NCBI GenBank assembly: GCA_036583965.1
Contig: JAZBQD010000019.1
Coordinates: forward strand, 19,759,085 to 19,823,084
Source of the DNA: Prunella strophiata
Taxonomy: Eukaryota; Chordata; Aves; Passeriformes; Prunellidae
Length of the DNA: 64,000 nt
Direction of reading: 5' to 3'
The position numbers were made by a program, and so were the translations under genes. The notes beneath the pieces were generated by a model. The model had not been told where the DNA came from, made no database searches, and saw only the letters and a program-made list of their open reading frames with translations. Shown in pieces: positions 1-13,740 of the stretch (position 1 is its first letter; each line of letters begins with the position of its first letter).

Positions 1-174
1 GAAATAAGAGAAGAAATATAAAAAGAGGCATTCTAATCAATGAATAGATTATATATTTTCTTCTCAGGCAGACTAGAATATCCATTACATATTCCGTATA
101 ATTTTTTAAGGAAGAACAATATTTTCTGACATCTGTGATAAATTTTAAGGTAAAAACTTTATTCACTAAATAGT
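1..174. other. Unique AT-rich sequence
   Basis: AT-rich sequence up to the CR1 boundary at 175. I see no gene, RNA or repeat here. Confidence 0.5.
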
Positions 175-1605
175 CACAGAATCACAGAATGGTAAGGTTG
201 GAAGGGAGCACAAGGAAGTTGTGTAGTCCAACCTCCCTGCTCAAGCAGGGTTCCCCAGAGCACATTGCACAGGGATTGTGTCCAGAGGACTTTTGATTTT
301 CTCCACAACATCTCTGGGCAACCTCTGGCTCCAAGGTGTGGTCACCCTGCATATAGTTCAGGGGGAAGGTACTGCTTTTCACTTTCTGCCCTTTACCTCT
401 CATTCTAATGCCACCACTGAGAAGTGCCAGGCTCTATCTTCTTCTAATACTTGTAGACATTGACGAGGTGCCCTCTCAGTCATGTTTTCTGAGGCAGGAT
501 AGGCTCAACTCCCTGTCTTTCCTAGTAAGAGAGATGCTCCAGTTCCTTATTCATCTTTGTTGGCCTCCACTGGAGTCCCTACAGCAGCTCCATGTCTGTC
601 CTGTAGTAAGAAATGCAGGACTGCACACAGCTCTTCCAGCTGTGGCCTCACCAGGGCTGAGCAGAGGGGCAGGATCACCTCCCTTGACCTGCTGGCAGTG
701 CTCTTCCCAATGCACCCCAGGACACCACTGGCCTTCCTTGGCCACAAGGAAGGGCACACTGCTGGCTCATGGTCCTTGTTGTCCACCAGGATCTCCAGAT
801 CCTTGAGCTGCTTTCAAGCAGATCAGATCCCAGCCTGTGCTGGTGCATAGGGTTATTCTCCAGGTGCAGGACATTGCACTTACCTTTGTTGAATTTCAGA
901 CAGTTCTTCTCTAGCCATCTCGCAGCCTGTTGAGGTCATTCTGAAGGGCTGCACAGCATTTTGGGGTATTGGCCACTCCTCACAGCTTTTTGCTATCAGC
1001 AAACTTACTGAGGAGTCATTTGCCTCTTAATCCAAGTCATTGATGAATAATTTATTAAACCTCGGAGTCACTGCTACTTGCAGACCTCCAGATACACCCT
1101 GTGCTACTACTCACATCCCTCTGAGCTCTGCCATTCAGCTCTCAGTCCGCCTCATGTATCTCCTGCTTATGCTTGAGATTTGGCTGGAGTTCCTTATTCA
1201 TCTGTGCAGGTCTCCTGTTCCTTTTGCTCAATTTCTTTCCTGTCAAGATTCACTGTTCTTGAGCCTGGAGGAAGTGATCTTTGAATAATAACCAGCTCAC
1301 CTGGATGCCTCTTTCCCTCTTCAGCATGTTCCTGTGGGATTCTTTCAAGAAGGTCCCTGAAGAAGCCAAATATAGTTCTCCTGAAGTCCAAGGTTACAAT
1401 CTTAGTCATTGTCCTGCTCTCTCCTTACAAGATTCTGAAATCCAGGAGCTTTGTTCTCTGTAGCCAAAGCTCTCCCAAACTTCACATCTCCAACCAGGCC
1501 TTCCTTGTTAGTAAGTATAGGGTTCAACAGTTCACCTTTCCTCATTGGGTTCTCCATCACCTGCATCAGAAAATTAACATCAATGCTCAAGCAATATTAA
1601 TCATA
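175..1605 (-). mobile_element. CR1 LINE copy, 5'-truncated and internally deleted
   Basis: The plus strand opens with CACAGAATCACAGAATGG, the reverse complement of the 8-bp ATTCTGTG repeats that end CR1 LINEs, so the element reads on the minus strand with its 3' end at 175. Positions 175-1190 match the CR1 3' UTR and the last part of the reverse transcriptase region as I know them. Positions 1194-1590 carry minus-strand coding remnants of the endonuclease-to-RT linker of ORF2: LTNKEGLVGDV near 1500 and TLDFRR near 1395. In an intact CR1 of about 4.5 kb these two blocks are separated by the RT catalytic core. Here they abut around 1190-1230, so the core is missing. Frameshifts and stops are frequent and the copy is dead. 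The upper boundary near 1605 is approximate. Confidence 0.9.
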
Positions 1606-3553
1606 ACCAAAACCAAGTTCAATCACAATACACTACAGAATTTAGGATAATTTGTCAAAATTTTGAAACCTCTACTCAAAAATATTTCAAACTCCAATAT
1701 GCTTACTTTGAAAACATTCAAACCATAAATGTACAATTATTAACTATGAAGTTGTATTTAAGGCCTATTTTAGGTCAGTTTCATTTAAGAAAGGAGCAAA
1801 CCTGCAGACCTACCCATTCACAACAGATATATCATCGTGACATTCTCTGCATTAAATTGTTAAAAAAAAAATTTAAAGATGTTAATTGGCTTATTTTACG
1901 TCTTTGGTGAAAGGAATTGCCCTCTTTGATCTGCAGCATAATGAGATTTATTTTGAACATCAAAGTAATCTATAAAAACTGAACAGGGAGATGAGCAGCT
2001 ACATATTTTCATGTCCTCTGAGGAGAAGGGTAGGAATCAGCAATGCAAATGCCATCGGATGAAGGGACAGTCTGAAAGAAAATTAATCCTTGCAGAAAGC
2101 AGCTGAACTTTGCATTCTGTCACAGTGCACTGAAAGACCTTGAACAAAGTGTTTTTTCTCTTACACTGCTATAAATCTGATAGAAATCCATTGACTGCCC
2201 TGGACTACTTCTGAATTCATGTTGGTGAACACTGGGTCAGAATTTAGTCCCTGATCTTTGTGGGTTTTTTTATCTGGCTCTATGATAAACAATTTCAACA
2301 GCTACTCCAGGGTCTATATAACAGACTTTTAACACCCTTCACATATCTGTGCCAAAAGAACCCAGTACTGGCAAACAAACTTCTGTGAGACTCTTGAGTC
2401 TCACACTGTCCTGAGTCATCCCATGCATCTCTCTACACAGCATTGTCACTGGCCTCTTCACAAAGCTTTTATATCCAGATGTCTTTTAAGTGTGAGCCTT
2501 TTCAGCCCAGCCATGATAAGATGTTGAACTACACAGTACTTCAGCAGCAGTGTCATTTCACAAAGATATTTATTCCATCTACCTGTAAAGGGTGCTCTAG
2601 GAAAGGAATACCTGAGAGATAGATCCATCCCTTCTTCCAACATCAGACAGATTTATTTTATTAAGAAAACAATTTGTTCTGAATATGAAAATGTGGAGGT
2701 TTCAGGTTAAATTTCAAATTCATACTGTTATGACATAGGCCTCTCTTTAAAACAGAATAGCAAGCATAATACAGCACTATTTCAACTAAGAATTTCTAAA
2801 GGAAAAGAATGTTCTTTCTTTTAGATTCAGATGTTCAAATTATCACTATTTAAATTAATTCATGTGCCCTTAATTGAATCTTTTCTGCATGGCAAATGGA
2901 GGAAAGTGTTATGTAGCACAGCAGATAAGCTTGAAAATTTGCAGATAAGCTCATCACAAGGGCATGCTGTTCATATAGAAATATCCTGTGGTTTTTTTTT
3001 TTTCCTCTTAAGTATTATTTTCAATGGATCCTCTTGTGATTTCTAAAAAGCATCAAATGTCCAATTCCCACAGATAGATAATGCTGAGTGTGCAGCACTT
3101 GTGCAAATCAGGCTATTCATATGAATCCCTAAAATAAAATGCTGCATGGTGGAAATGCTTGGCATATTTTTTTTGGGAGGGGGAAGTAATTTGATTTTTT
3201 TAATCTCTGTAAAATACTGTATCAAAATGTCTTTGACATAGAAATAGATCAAAAGCTTATGAAAAAGGTCTCTCACAAGAGAAAGTTCACAGAAGTGAGT
3301 CAATTTTTAATAGTTTCAATGAGGAGAGAAGATAAATGTCATTGCAAATATACTAAAAATCCTGTTTAAAAAGTCCATGTTGGTATTTTTTTGGAAAAGA
3401 ATTTTCTAATATCCACACTTATATGACTGTTTTCCAGATCATTCTATAAATTTTTAGACATCAAATCAAAATTTATTACTTCTGTTTTACTGAAAGAAAA
3501 TATTTGAATTTTCTAGTTTTTAAAATAATTTTGTTTAATAGGAAATATCAGTG
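1606..3553. other. Unique AT-rich sequence
   Basis: No gene is seen. There is a T-run near 2990-3003 and an 11-bp word, GCAGATAAGCT, repeated at a 20-bp interval (2921 and 2941). The part at 1880-2010 contains two TCF/LEF-like words, CTTTGATC and ATCAAAG, and is one of several stretches worth a conservation check. Confidence 0.4.
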
Positions 3554-3644
3554 TTCCTCCTGCTCTTCCCCTCTCTTTCTCTCTCCTCCCATCTCTTCCA
3601 CTTCCCTCTTCTGCTATCCCCTCCCCTCTACTCCTCTCCTTTCC
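3554..3644. repeat. Polypyrimidine tract
   Basis: About 90 bases are almost wholly C and T on the plus strand, with mixed CTCC, TCTC and CCCT words and no strict period. Such tracts are simple-sequence DNA and can adopt triplex structure. It is not followed by a recognisable exon. Confidence 0.8.
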
Positions 3645-6242
3645 ACAGTTCCACAGAAAGAGGAAAACTGGCTTCCTCCAAGCTCTGTTTTGAATGACAT
3701 AAATTTTAAAATCAAACTGAAATAATTTATATATCCAAACACAATATAGAAACTCTGCAAAACTTGCATTTTGACAGCATGTTTAAAAAATATAGAAGTG
3801 GTTTTTGCTAAAATGGTACAATATTTGTATGGTTGTTTATCTTCTCAGATTTGATTTGTCATTAACTTTATTAACCTAGCCAAAGTTTATTTACTAAGTT
3901 GAAAACATCTTGTAAAATTAAACATATTAAATTATTTATATAGTAACAGCAACATTCACAACTGAGAAAAAATGGAATAGAGGCAGCTCACAGGACTACC
4001 TTATCTTAAAAAATATATATAATTCATTTCCCTCCTGAAACACTTTACTTGAATGCAATACTAATGTAGCCTTAATTTATTTATTTGATTTTTAAGTCAG
4101 GGTTAAAAACAGCCACTGGTTGTGCTTACCCTGGTGGAAATACTTATAAAGACCCATCTAAATATCTAACAATTAAGAACTTAACGCCAGCCCCAACTCA
4201 ATACAAGTCTTAACTGGAATTATAGATGGATTTGTCAAAATTCATACCTGGAAATAATTCCAAATTTTAACATCATTTTCATTACTGTGCATTTGTTACT
4301 TAATTTAAGGACAATTATAGGTTACCCTAAAAACTGCATGCCAGCCAACAGATTTTATGCCAAGAATTAGTGGCGGTTACCTCTAATGTAAGTGTTCTTA
4401 CACTTATGACTGTTTTCAGCTGCCATATCTTAACCTCTGGCTCTGTCAATCTACCACCCACATCACCCACTTCATGACCCAGCAGTGGGATGCTTAATGC
4501 TATGTAGAAGCCTTTATTCTATGTCTTGAAAAACTCCCCACTTCTCTTCAGGTCCATAATGATCCTATTCTAATTATCATGACTAATATCTAATTAATCT
4601 TGACTACTTAATGAGGCTGCCACCTTTCAGACTGCTGTCTCTTTTGTTTTAACTTCCAAAGACATGTATCAATGAAAAAGTTAGCAGCAGAGAACCCAAG
4701 AATAGTTCTTTTATATCTGTAGCTGAATTATGCTGAATATTTGCATTCTGTCACGGCCCTTGCATCTGATTCATAGTGCCAGGCAATTCACCCACTCAAA
4801 AATTCACATCCTTGCAACTTTTCCCACCATAGTAACCACTAAAAATAAGAGAAATTAAGAAATTAGGAAATGAAGGTAATAAAATTTTTTGACAAGCTTG
4901 TATCTTGAGGAAGACACCCAAAAATAAAAGAATTTCTGAAGTCACTGAGATTGTCAAGGGACTTCATAGAGTTATGATCTCACCTGTGTAATAGTGGATA
5001 GTGTTATAGTGGATAGTGGTTATAGTACATAACCATCATTTGTAAATTCCAAAAATTCACACACAGCTTTTTGATAGCTGCCAAATTAAGAGTTGCCTGC
5101 AAATATATGATTTTTTTAACTAGATCCTGGTAATCCTTCTGAAGAATTTTCTAGCAACAGTAGTTCTTGTTTTGTTTAAAGTACCCTAACAACAAATAGC
5201 TTCTAAACCAAAGTCTGTTTACAAGGCTACAGGTACTTCAGGGATGATTAAAAAAAAATCAGATTAAGAAGATGAGAGATCCTCAGTAGCTATAATGCCC
5301 TTTATCCTTTGCATAGAGGGACCATGTTGTCTTTGCAAATTTTTATGTGCTCATGTGGAAACTTTCACTTTGCCAAAAAGCATTCTGTGACTTTAGGCTT
5401 TGTGTCAAGTCTCAAAACAGGAATCTGTATTAAAATTACTCTATGGAAATAATTATTACAATTTTATGGAAGCAAGATATTTCTTATAGGAAAGTGTAAT
5501 AAAACGTTGATCTACTTCTGTTCATTGTTCACAGGTGAAGGGTTGGGTACTAGAAGAGAAAATGTGAGCATACATCTGGGGCTTTTTGCAGTGGAAAATC
5601 TATCAAAGACTGATGAATCATATTTTTAATAGGAACAGTATTTAAAATTTTTTCTTAATTTTAAATTAAGTACTTAAGAATAATAGTACACTATGTTTAT
5701 ATTATAAATCTTAGAGCAATATATTCCGGTTAGCAGGGAAATTCACTTTGGTGAATGTCACATACAGAAGTTCCTATTGAATTCACATGGTGCAGAATTA
5801 GACCACCGTTTTTTTTTTTTATTATACAGTGATATATAATATTATTTATTTAGTATAAATATTCAGTATTTAGTATTATTTTTTCATCCATGGGATAGAA
5901 AGCTGATGACAATGGGCTTTTAAGTATTACTTTAGAGCCAGAAAGGCAAAACAAAAACACATGCAAATGAAATGCTGAAGAGATTTCAATTAGGGAAAAA
6001 AAAAAAGTAGATATGAATAAACATATAGGCAAATATTAATCTTTTAATTTGAATATTTGAATACTATTCTTTGTTACAATCAGTTTGTATCTAGAACCTG
6101 AGAAATTTCAAACTGTGCATGTATTCACACAAAGCATTTTCTTATAATCTTTTTCATTTATTAATTTGTTACTCCATTCATCCCCCCCATAACATCTCTT
6201 CCTAAAATCACCTGAGAAAATTAACAAAGGTATTTCACAGAT
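3645..6242. other. Unique AT-rich sequence
   Basis: No gene is seen. It holds a small tandem duplication at 4991-5021, an 8-bp-arm palindrome near 5654-5670 and a T-run near 5810-5820. Confidence 0.4.
4991..5021. repeat. 15/16-bp tandem duplication
   Basis: ATAGTGGATAGTGTT (4991-5005) is followed directly by ATAGTGGATAGTGGTT (5006-5021), a local duplication with a one-base insertion. Confidence 0.85.
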
Positions 6243-6790
6243 CTCTTGGGTCTGGCTGGGACAGAGTTAATTTTATGCATAGCAGCCTGTGTGGACATGT
6301 GTTTTGGATTTGTTTCTGAAATAAAGTCCACACCAGCATTTTGATTATTGCTGAGCAGTTCTCACACAGTATCAAGGCTTTATCTTTTTCCTACTCTACT
6401 TCACCCAGTCAATAGAGTAGCAGTGAGCAAGAACTTGTCAGGGGCACAGCCTTGACAGCTGATGTAAATTGGTCAGAGGGATATTCCCTGGCATGCAACC
6501 TTATGCTCAGTACCAAAAGTCAAGCAAGGGGGTTTTAGGGAATTGAGACTTTGCTTGGAAACTGGCTGGTCATTGGTCTTCTTGAGATCAGTAACAGCAT
6601 TTGCATCATTTGGCTTATATGCTTGGGTATTTTTTCCCTATTTCCTCTGCTAATTAAGCTGCCTTTAGCTCAGCCCAGGAATTTTTCTCACATTTGCTCT
6701 TCCTATTCTCTCTCCCATGCTGTTGTGTGTAGGACAGAGTTAAGTGAGCAGCTGTGCAGTGCTTAGATGCTACCTGAGGCCAGCTGTACA
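6243..6790 (+). mobile_element. Solo LTR of an avian ERVL-type endogenous retrovirus
   Basis: The block starts with GGTCTGGCTGGGACAGAGTT followed by a TTAATTTT...CATAGCAGC word, the usual 5' part of a common avian ERVL-type LTR. It continues through the conserved GCTGAGCAGT, the AGGGATATTCC word near 6480 and TTATGCTCAG near 6503. It ends with the AGTGAGCAGCTGTGCAGTG word at about 6745, typical of the LTR 3' end. A decayed TTAAGCTGCC at about 6655 sits where the family has its polyadenylation-signal region. No internal retroviral genes follow, so it is a solo LTR. I could not find an unambiguous target-site duplication, so the ends are good to about 10 bp. Open frames inside it are chance. 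Confidence 0.8.
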
Positions 6791-7758
6791 GGGAGTATTT
6801 CTGAATACTCTTCTGACCCTTGTAATTTTTAGTATAGTTTTATCAATTTGCAATCAGTGTTAAATCCTTATTCAGAGTCTGAGTTACTATCTATTGAGTC
6901 CATGATGAAAGCCCAACTGACTTCTGATCAAACAATTTCTGAGGAAGTGGACACGAAGGACCTAGTCTTGAAGAAATATTTCTTTCTTTTTCTCACTAAA
7001 GGAACAGCTAGAACAAAGCATGTAGAAGTTAGTGTTTTCCCTTGGCTATTGTCCCTGAGAAGACAGATGCCTGTAGGCCCAGAAGGCAGTTTGCCTTTTC
7101 TCAAAACTAATCTCAGCCCTGAAGACTTGGAGTGGTCTTAAAAGCTAAGTTAAATTGATTTCTAGATCTCCAGTGGCTAATGCTACCAGGGAGGATTGTA
7201 GATGAAAAGTTGCATGTAATAAAGTATCAGAGCAAAATACAAAAAGTGAGGCCCTCTTTCAATTCCTATTGAATGCAATGGTAGTTCCACAGTCCACGCT
7301 GGTGTTGGCATTGGAGATGTTATGTTATAGATGAAAGTGAGGCAGGAAAGAGTCAGGCATAAATCCATGTGTGTCAGGGGGATTATGCACTTCTCCCAGC
7401 TCTCCTATTTCAACTGCAATTTAAAAGTGAAGCTGGGCAAACAAGTGAAAAGAAGACTCAGCAGACCGAAAAATAAGTAGAAGTTGGTAGATGTTTTCAC
7501 TAATCTAAACACGAGGAAAAGCAAAGCTATTGAGATCTAAATGACTGTTGAAAGCGAATTACAAAAAGCACATTATTTATTTTTGTGATTACCTGTGCCC
7601 TTGCTATTCACTGGGTATTTTGTGAAACAATTAAAAAGATGTTCCCAAATTGGTTAAATACTTGCAAAGGATTTGAAACCATAAGAAGCTCTTTGCGTTT
7701 GTCTTTCTCTGATTATCAATACTAATTTAAAAAGTCAATCAAATCCCTCTTGAGAGGG
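6791..7758. other. Unique sequence
   Basis: A 97-codon open frame starts at 6848, just downstream of the LTR. It shows no domain I recognise, and I treat it as chance. Nothing else is seen. Confidence 0.35.
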
Positions 7759-7834
7759 TTGGGGTTTTTTTGTTTGTTTGGTTTTTTTGTTTGTTTGTTT
7801 GGTTGGTTGGTTTTTTTTTTGTTTTTTTTTTTTT
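7759..7834. repeat. TTTG/T-rich low-complexity tract
   Basis: A run of GTTT, GGTT and long T blocks on the plus strand, about 76 bp. It is simple sequence. Confidence 0.85.
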
Positions 7835-10800
7835 AAATATGAAATGCATATTGCATCCCATTAGAAATGTATCTCTACTCAGTTTGTCAAAATGGACATT
7901 TCAAACTGGCTGCCCAGATAAAGATATCCTTGTAAGTGTGGGCAACTCTGAGAATTACATTTGTCAGAGAACTGCTGTAATAGAAACTCAAGCATAATTG
8001 AGACATTTAAGCTGCCCCAGTGCAAGAAATCCTCTCTGTATATCTGTGCTTCCTGGAACTTTAAACACCAGGGACTTTACTATAATTTGCCTAATACCAT
8101 GTTCCTGTCATAACGATGTCTAAGAATTACCCTGTTAATCTTTCCGATGTCAATTTCACAGTGGTCATCAGAACTCTATTAAATTTCTCCAGGTAAATTC
8201 ACTTTGCAGGAAGATCCTACATCAAATAGACATTAGTGTGAGCAGGAGCTGCACTCAGCTATGAAGCTCTTCTGGGGCAAGTGGCACAGCATCTCCCCTC
8301 CAGCCGCGTTCCTCTGCCACACAGACCTGTGAGTGAACTGAAGGACCCGAGTGAAGGCTCTGAGCTGTTTCTCAGGAAAAGCTCTGCTGAAACAAGTTAT
8401 GCCATAAGGCAACAGTTGTTGGACAATGCTGAGATCAGTGCCCACAGAATGAGCTCTGGTTCTGAAAACTAGACCTAGTGAATCCAGGAGAATATGCTAA
8501 AGAGGTAGGACTACCTCCTAGATGCCCAAGACTTCGTCTGTTTTTAGCAGTGATTACACAACCCTGAAAAAGAGCAAATAAATTCTCTGTTGCCAATAGC
8601 TACTAACCTGCTTGTTGGTTTTATTAAAATTCAGCTACAGACAGCCAAACTATACAGAATCTTTCTGGTTTCACAGAAATAAAAATGTCAGCTCCTTGCT
8701 CTCTGACAAGTATCATATAGAGAGTACAAACCTTTCTATACCTGAAGTGGGAGCAGTGATTTGAAAAACTCAAAAATTTTGATAAAAGAATGTTTTCTAC
8801 CTGTCCTTTTACAGTCTTCAAAATTGTGGATCTTTCACACACTTCCCTCTGTCAAGAGAAATACAAATGATTCTATTAGTAATAAAAATTTCTGGACAAT
8901 TTGTTTTACCATCTGTCATTCCTTCAAACTCTTCTCCCTTGTTTTGCTTGGAAGACATACTAGTGGTTCAATGCAAGAACCAGGATTTCACTGGGTGTTT
9001 CAGAAATTGTTTGCTATCTTTAGTGCTCTATGCATGCAGCAGAAGAACCGAAGCAGTCTTTAACACTTAAAAATATGCAATTAAAAAACATATGCAGTTT
9101 ATTAACAGAAAATGCTGTTGAAAAATATATTGTTCTCTAACATAGTTTGAAAGGTCTTTTGTTATTTAAACTGTGGCATTTCAGGTAATTTCTCATTTCC
9201 ACATAGCAAAATTGGCACAATTAATTTTGTTTTACATAAAGCTTATAGAAGGGAGAGAAATTGTTTTTATTTTGTTAAAACCATCACTAATTTTCACAAT
9301 GTAATATTCCACATGTGTTTTTGTGAGGAGATGCAAAACAAAATGGAGCTTCCATTTAAAATTAAGCTTTTAGCTAAATTACAAAATAAGGTAATTAGTA
9401 ATAAGGACATAGTCAGTAGTAACTATAGTCAGTAGTTAGTAATCAGATAACAATTTTTGATTGTGCATAAATCCTATAATTAAAGAAATTCTAGAAAGGC
9501 AAAAATGCTAAAGAAGAGATAATAAAATCACTGAAGAAAATTTTGTTTTCTGTATGTTTCAGTTACCAAGTGACTGAACTTTTGTGCTTGTTATCTGAAT
9601 TCTGAAAGGGAATGAAACATTTAAGAAAAACATTGATTCATACTGACAGCAAAAATCAAATTATTGGCGCAAAAAGTGTCATGATTGTACACCTGAAGGA
9701 TTCACTAGAAAAATATAAGCAGTGTACACAGAAAGAATCTCCAGGAAGTATTTTGTCAACAATTTTTAAAGAGGTGAGTAAATGGTCCTGAGGGTTTGTG
9801 AGGGAGATGATGGAAATAGCTAATACAGATAATTGCTCAAAGGGTTGAAGATAATTGTTGCAGGCAATTTGCCCTCTGGAACTGAACCAGTATTTTGACA
9901 AAAGCTAAAATTATGATAAAAAAAGAGAGATAAAAAATCTACAAATCTGCACACACCAGCCAGTCTGAAAGAAGTCAGTGTGTAATTACTGGAGCCCAAT
10001 GAGATTAGTACATGAGACAAACACACCATCATGGTGAGCTGTCTTGCCTGAGAAGACTCAGTGATCTGGGTGTGTAGACCTAAAGGTGCAAATCACTCAT
10101 GTGCTTAACAGAATCACTTATTCACATCCTTTGGGACCTTCTAATAATGTGAAAACACATTATTATTTTCTTCATAATATTAAAATTACTGGGAACTTCT
10201 TTATGTGATTTTTTTTTTTTTTTAGAGCAAAGATGTTACTTTACATTTACTTGGACAGATTCCAGTTTGCTTCATAAAAATGTTCCTTTCAATATCATTA
10301 TATACAATATTTCCATTAATTTTGCTCTGATTTATGGCATATTGCTGAATCTCACTTGTTACTGCTATTTTCTCCCCTCAAGGGATATTCTGGTGAAGGG
10401 ATGAGATCACATTCATCGCAATAGGTTTGCTTTAGTCATAAAAAATTGTTTGGCTATTAAGTGTTCTATGTATATGCATAATCAGTTGTCATTAAAGTCC
10501 ATTTTAAAGCTGTCAGATCTTTTTTTATTAGTCTGAACCTTTTAAATTAGTATAAATAATTAGTTGTGCATATATGGAACACTCAACACAAATATACTAA
10601 TTTATTTCCTGTCTTTTATTTCAGTGACATCTCATGACAAAGTTCTCCTTGTTATACAGGGAAGCTTTTGAGAAATAGGAAATAGTAGAAAAAGTTAGTT
10701 GACTGACATGAACCTGGCAATGAACAAGCATCAACTACATAGTACCAGCATAAGCACTCAACCTGACAGTATCAGTTTGCTGTCAGTCACATAAATAAAC

Positions 10801-13740
10801 TGAAATGTTACTGCACTTGCATTTGCACAGAGACATTTTTATTAATGCTAGTACCAGTCCTCTGCTTTGGATCTGAAAGACAGAGTGGTGCAGGGAGACC
10901 TGACAACTTCATCTCACATGAGTGAGCTGGCAGCAACCTGAGCCCCAGCTGCTGTGGGAAAGAGGATGGATGGGCAGTTCATGAGGTTGTATACTGCATC
11001 TTTTTCACTAAACTAATGAATGAATGCCTGGACACAGAGCATTCCATGGGTATTGCTTAGATTATCTTTCCCAATGTTACACTGGTTTTTGTAAGATTTG
11101 GCTTTTCCTTGTCATAGTCATTTAGAATACCTTCCAGTTTCCCTGCTGGAGGAATTAACATGTGTCAATAGTTCAGCTTTCCCTCCATTCAAATTGTGAT
11201 GCAGGAGCACAAACAGTAGTTAAGTGTATCCTAATCAAGGTGCTCTGATAATCTTAAGAAAAAAATTTTGTTTGGGCACACAAAAACATGCAGCACTGTA
11301 TGTGTGGCCATGACAATTAGTGCAAAAGTTAACCATAAATTATTCAGAAGCTTCACATCAAGTGAAAATATGCAAATACTGAAATATGAATTGATTTTGT
11401 TATTGACATGTGTTTGCAAAGTCTTTTCTGCAAAGTTCTTTGAAAGGCAAATAAGATAGCTCTATTCAATACCAAAATAAACCAAAAACTCTTAGTTCTT
11501 GTATTGGATGCAGTGTGAACACAGGCTGTTTTTCCAGTCCCTTCACAGCCTCTCCAGCTGTGAATCAGGTTTGTTATAACCTGTCTACCCAGGGTGAAAA
11601 TACCCAGATCTACACTGTAAAACATTTAGTTATTTTCCACTGCGAAATGTTTAAGTTTCCTCACTGCTTGTCACAAGGGAGGAAACAGATGAAGTAATTT
11701 TCTGCTCTGAAGACTTAAAACAGGTTTGGCTAACAAGCTATATATTTTACTGAATGTGCAACTCAAGCATACTTCAGACCACTAGTTACAAGAGGTGAAT
11801 GAAGTGATGAGATGCAATTCTCTGCCAAAACACAGCATTATTTTTATTCAACCAGAATCTCCACAATCTTAGCCTGGTAATGGATGTATCATTCCAGAAA
11901 TCTTCTCCTCATACTCTTAAAGGCATGCAGCCAATATTGCATGAAATTTAGATGTATTACTTAGGATAGTACTGTGAGAAAGGTATATTATTAGCCTCTG
12001 TCAATCTAGTTAGCTATTGTTATTTACATTTTACTCTTGAATACATTTTTTCAAAATTTATCAGCAATCTGTGAAAAAAAGGGAGAGATTGATTTTTTTT
12101 TTTTTAAGGGTCTTGATAAAAATAAGAAGGGATTATGTAGAAAATATGGATTGATTCTGATTCCATGTCAAACTGCACAGACATCTATTTTGATGAAGCA
12201 AATTCAAGGTCAAAATGTAAGAAAGAAGAGTAGAAGCTAAGTACACAGGACAGAAATTCCCATCCTTGCAAGCATCTGAAAAATTGTGATATGAGATAAA
12301 GGCTTTTATAACAAGACCAAAAAGTAATTTGAAGGTGATGAATTACATGCAAAATGCACATGCAAAATCTGGTGTATTTCTTTCTTTTCTTTTACCCTCC
12401 ACCATAGTGAAATGTTTTGAGTAGTGATACCTTCCATTCCAGACTAAACTAAGACAATTAAAATATTTTCAAATATGTTTCTCAGTTGAAATTATATGTG
12501 TTGGAATAAAAGGAAGTAGTCCATACAGATAAATTTACAATGAAATTAGTGAACCAATGAAGCAGTTAATATGTTGAAAGTGTCCCATGATATGTCTTGT
12601 GATATGGACTGTGAAAGATCAGGATTGTATCAAAGTCCATTCTCTGAACTTGTTCGGTCTCTGACCCTTGTGCATTACTCTTTCTTAGCTGTGATTTATT
12701 AGCATGCTTTTCATCTAACATCTTTGATCGACTATGTCAAGTAAAAAGTTTTATTCCTCATTTTTATTTTGGTTTGTTACATTTTCATTATTTATTTAAT
12801 CAAAGTATCAGAGTCCTTCAGGTCCACAAGCTCCTAAATATGAAGTGGAAAATAATGTATGGAAGGGGACTTGGATAATTCAGCTCATAAGCAATGATCC
12901 AATATAAGATCTTTATTTTAGGAAAAGTCAGATCAGTTGATCACCCACTCAAAACTCTTCTGTGGAGAGCTGGGAAAATCAGCAAGAGAAACCAGGTTTC
13001 TGGAAAATACCCTAGAGATGTGTCTCCATCAGGATAAATATTCAAAGGATAAATAGCTTTTGCCATTTTTAATCTCCACAGGTTACCCAGTTACATAAAA
13101 CTGCCAGAACATTCTTTTCAGTGTACTGGAAAGTCTCCTGAAAAACATACTGAAGCCATTATACACATGCATGCACCCAAGCCTGCCCTGTTCTCTCTGC
13201 AGTCTTGAATAGATGTGGTTTCTAAAAGATTATTATTGCAGTTAAAAGGATTATAAATTTCATAAATTCTGATTATGGTCTTGTATTTCTTTTTATTGAT
13301 CCTTCTGGGGAGGTTAATATAATAACTTAGATGAGGATGTATCTGCATTTGTTGGGAAAATTTGTTCAGAGCTATGAAAATGACATTGTGAAATAGCTTG
13401 ACTGGTCCTTTGCCAACATACTTCCCATCAGGATGATGGGAAAGAGTAAGAAAGACCTCAGAGTTGTTCTCAATGACAAAATAGCAGATAACTATGCTGC
13501 ATAGTTTTGTCCTTTAAAAGATTGAAAATATAGAGTAAACAATTTTCCTAATGCCACCATAATTATACATTACAGAGCTAATGTTTCAGGATTTTGGTTT
13601 CAAGAGGATCTCAGCACGCAAGGACTTTTGAATGTGTAGTCTGCTTCCTTGCAGGTTATGTAATACGGCACACGAGACAATATAGTGCCAAAGTTCTGGA
13701 ACCAAGTATCTCCAGGAGAGAGTGTGCTCTTCTGAAACTC
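7835..13740. other. Unique AT-rich sequence with small low-complexity runs
   Basis: No gene is recognised in about 5.9 kb. T-runs occur at 10209-10223 and 12093-12105. A patch of higher GC at 8236-8480 has open frames on both strands (62 to 70 codons), which suggests a GC-rich unclassified repeat rather than an exon. A short interrupted repeat of AGTCAGTAGT lies near 9411-9434. Confidence 0.35.

Noticed and set aside
1194..1590. Minus-strand frames with ORF2-like words taken as a gene
   Set aside because: They are remnants of a dead CR1 LINE with stops and frameshifts, counted within the mobile element.
6848..7141. 97-codon frame just after the LTR, possibly retroviral
   Set aside because: It shows no retroviral motif, and the LTR is solo with no primer-binding site or internal genes next to it.
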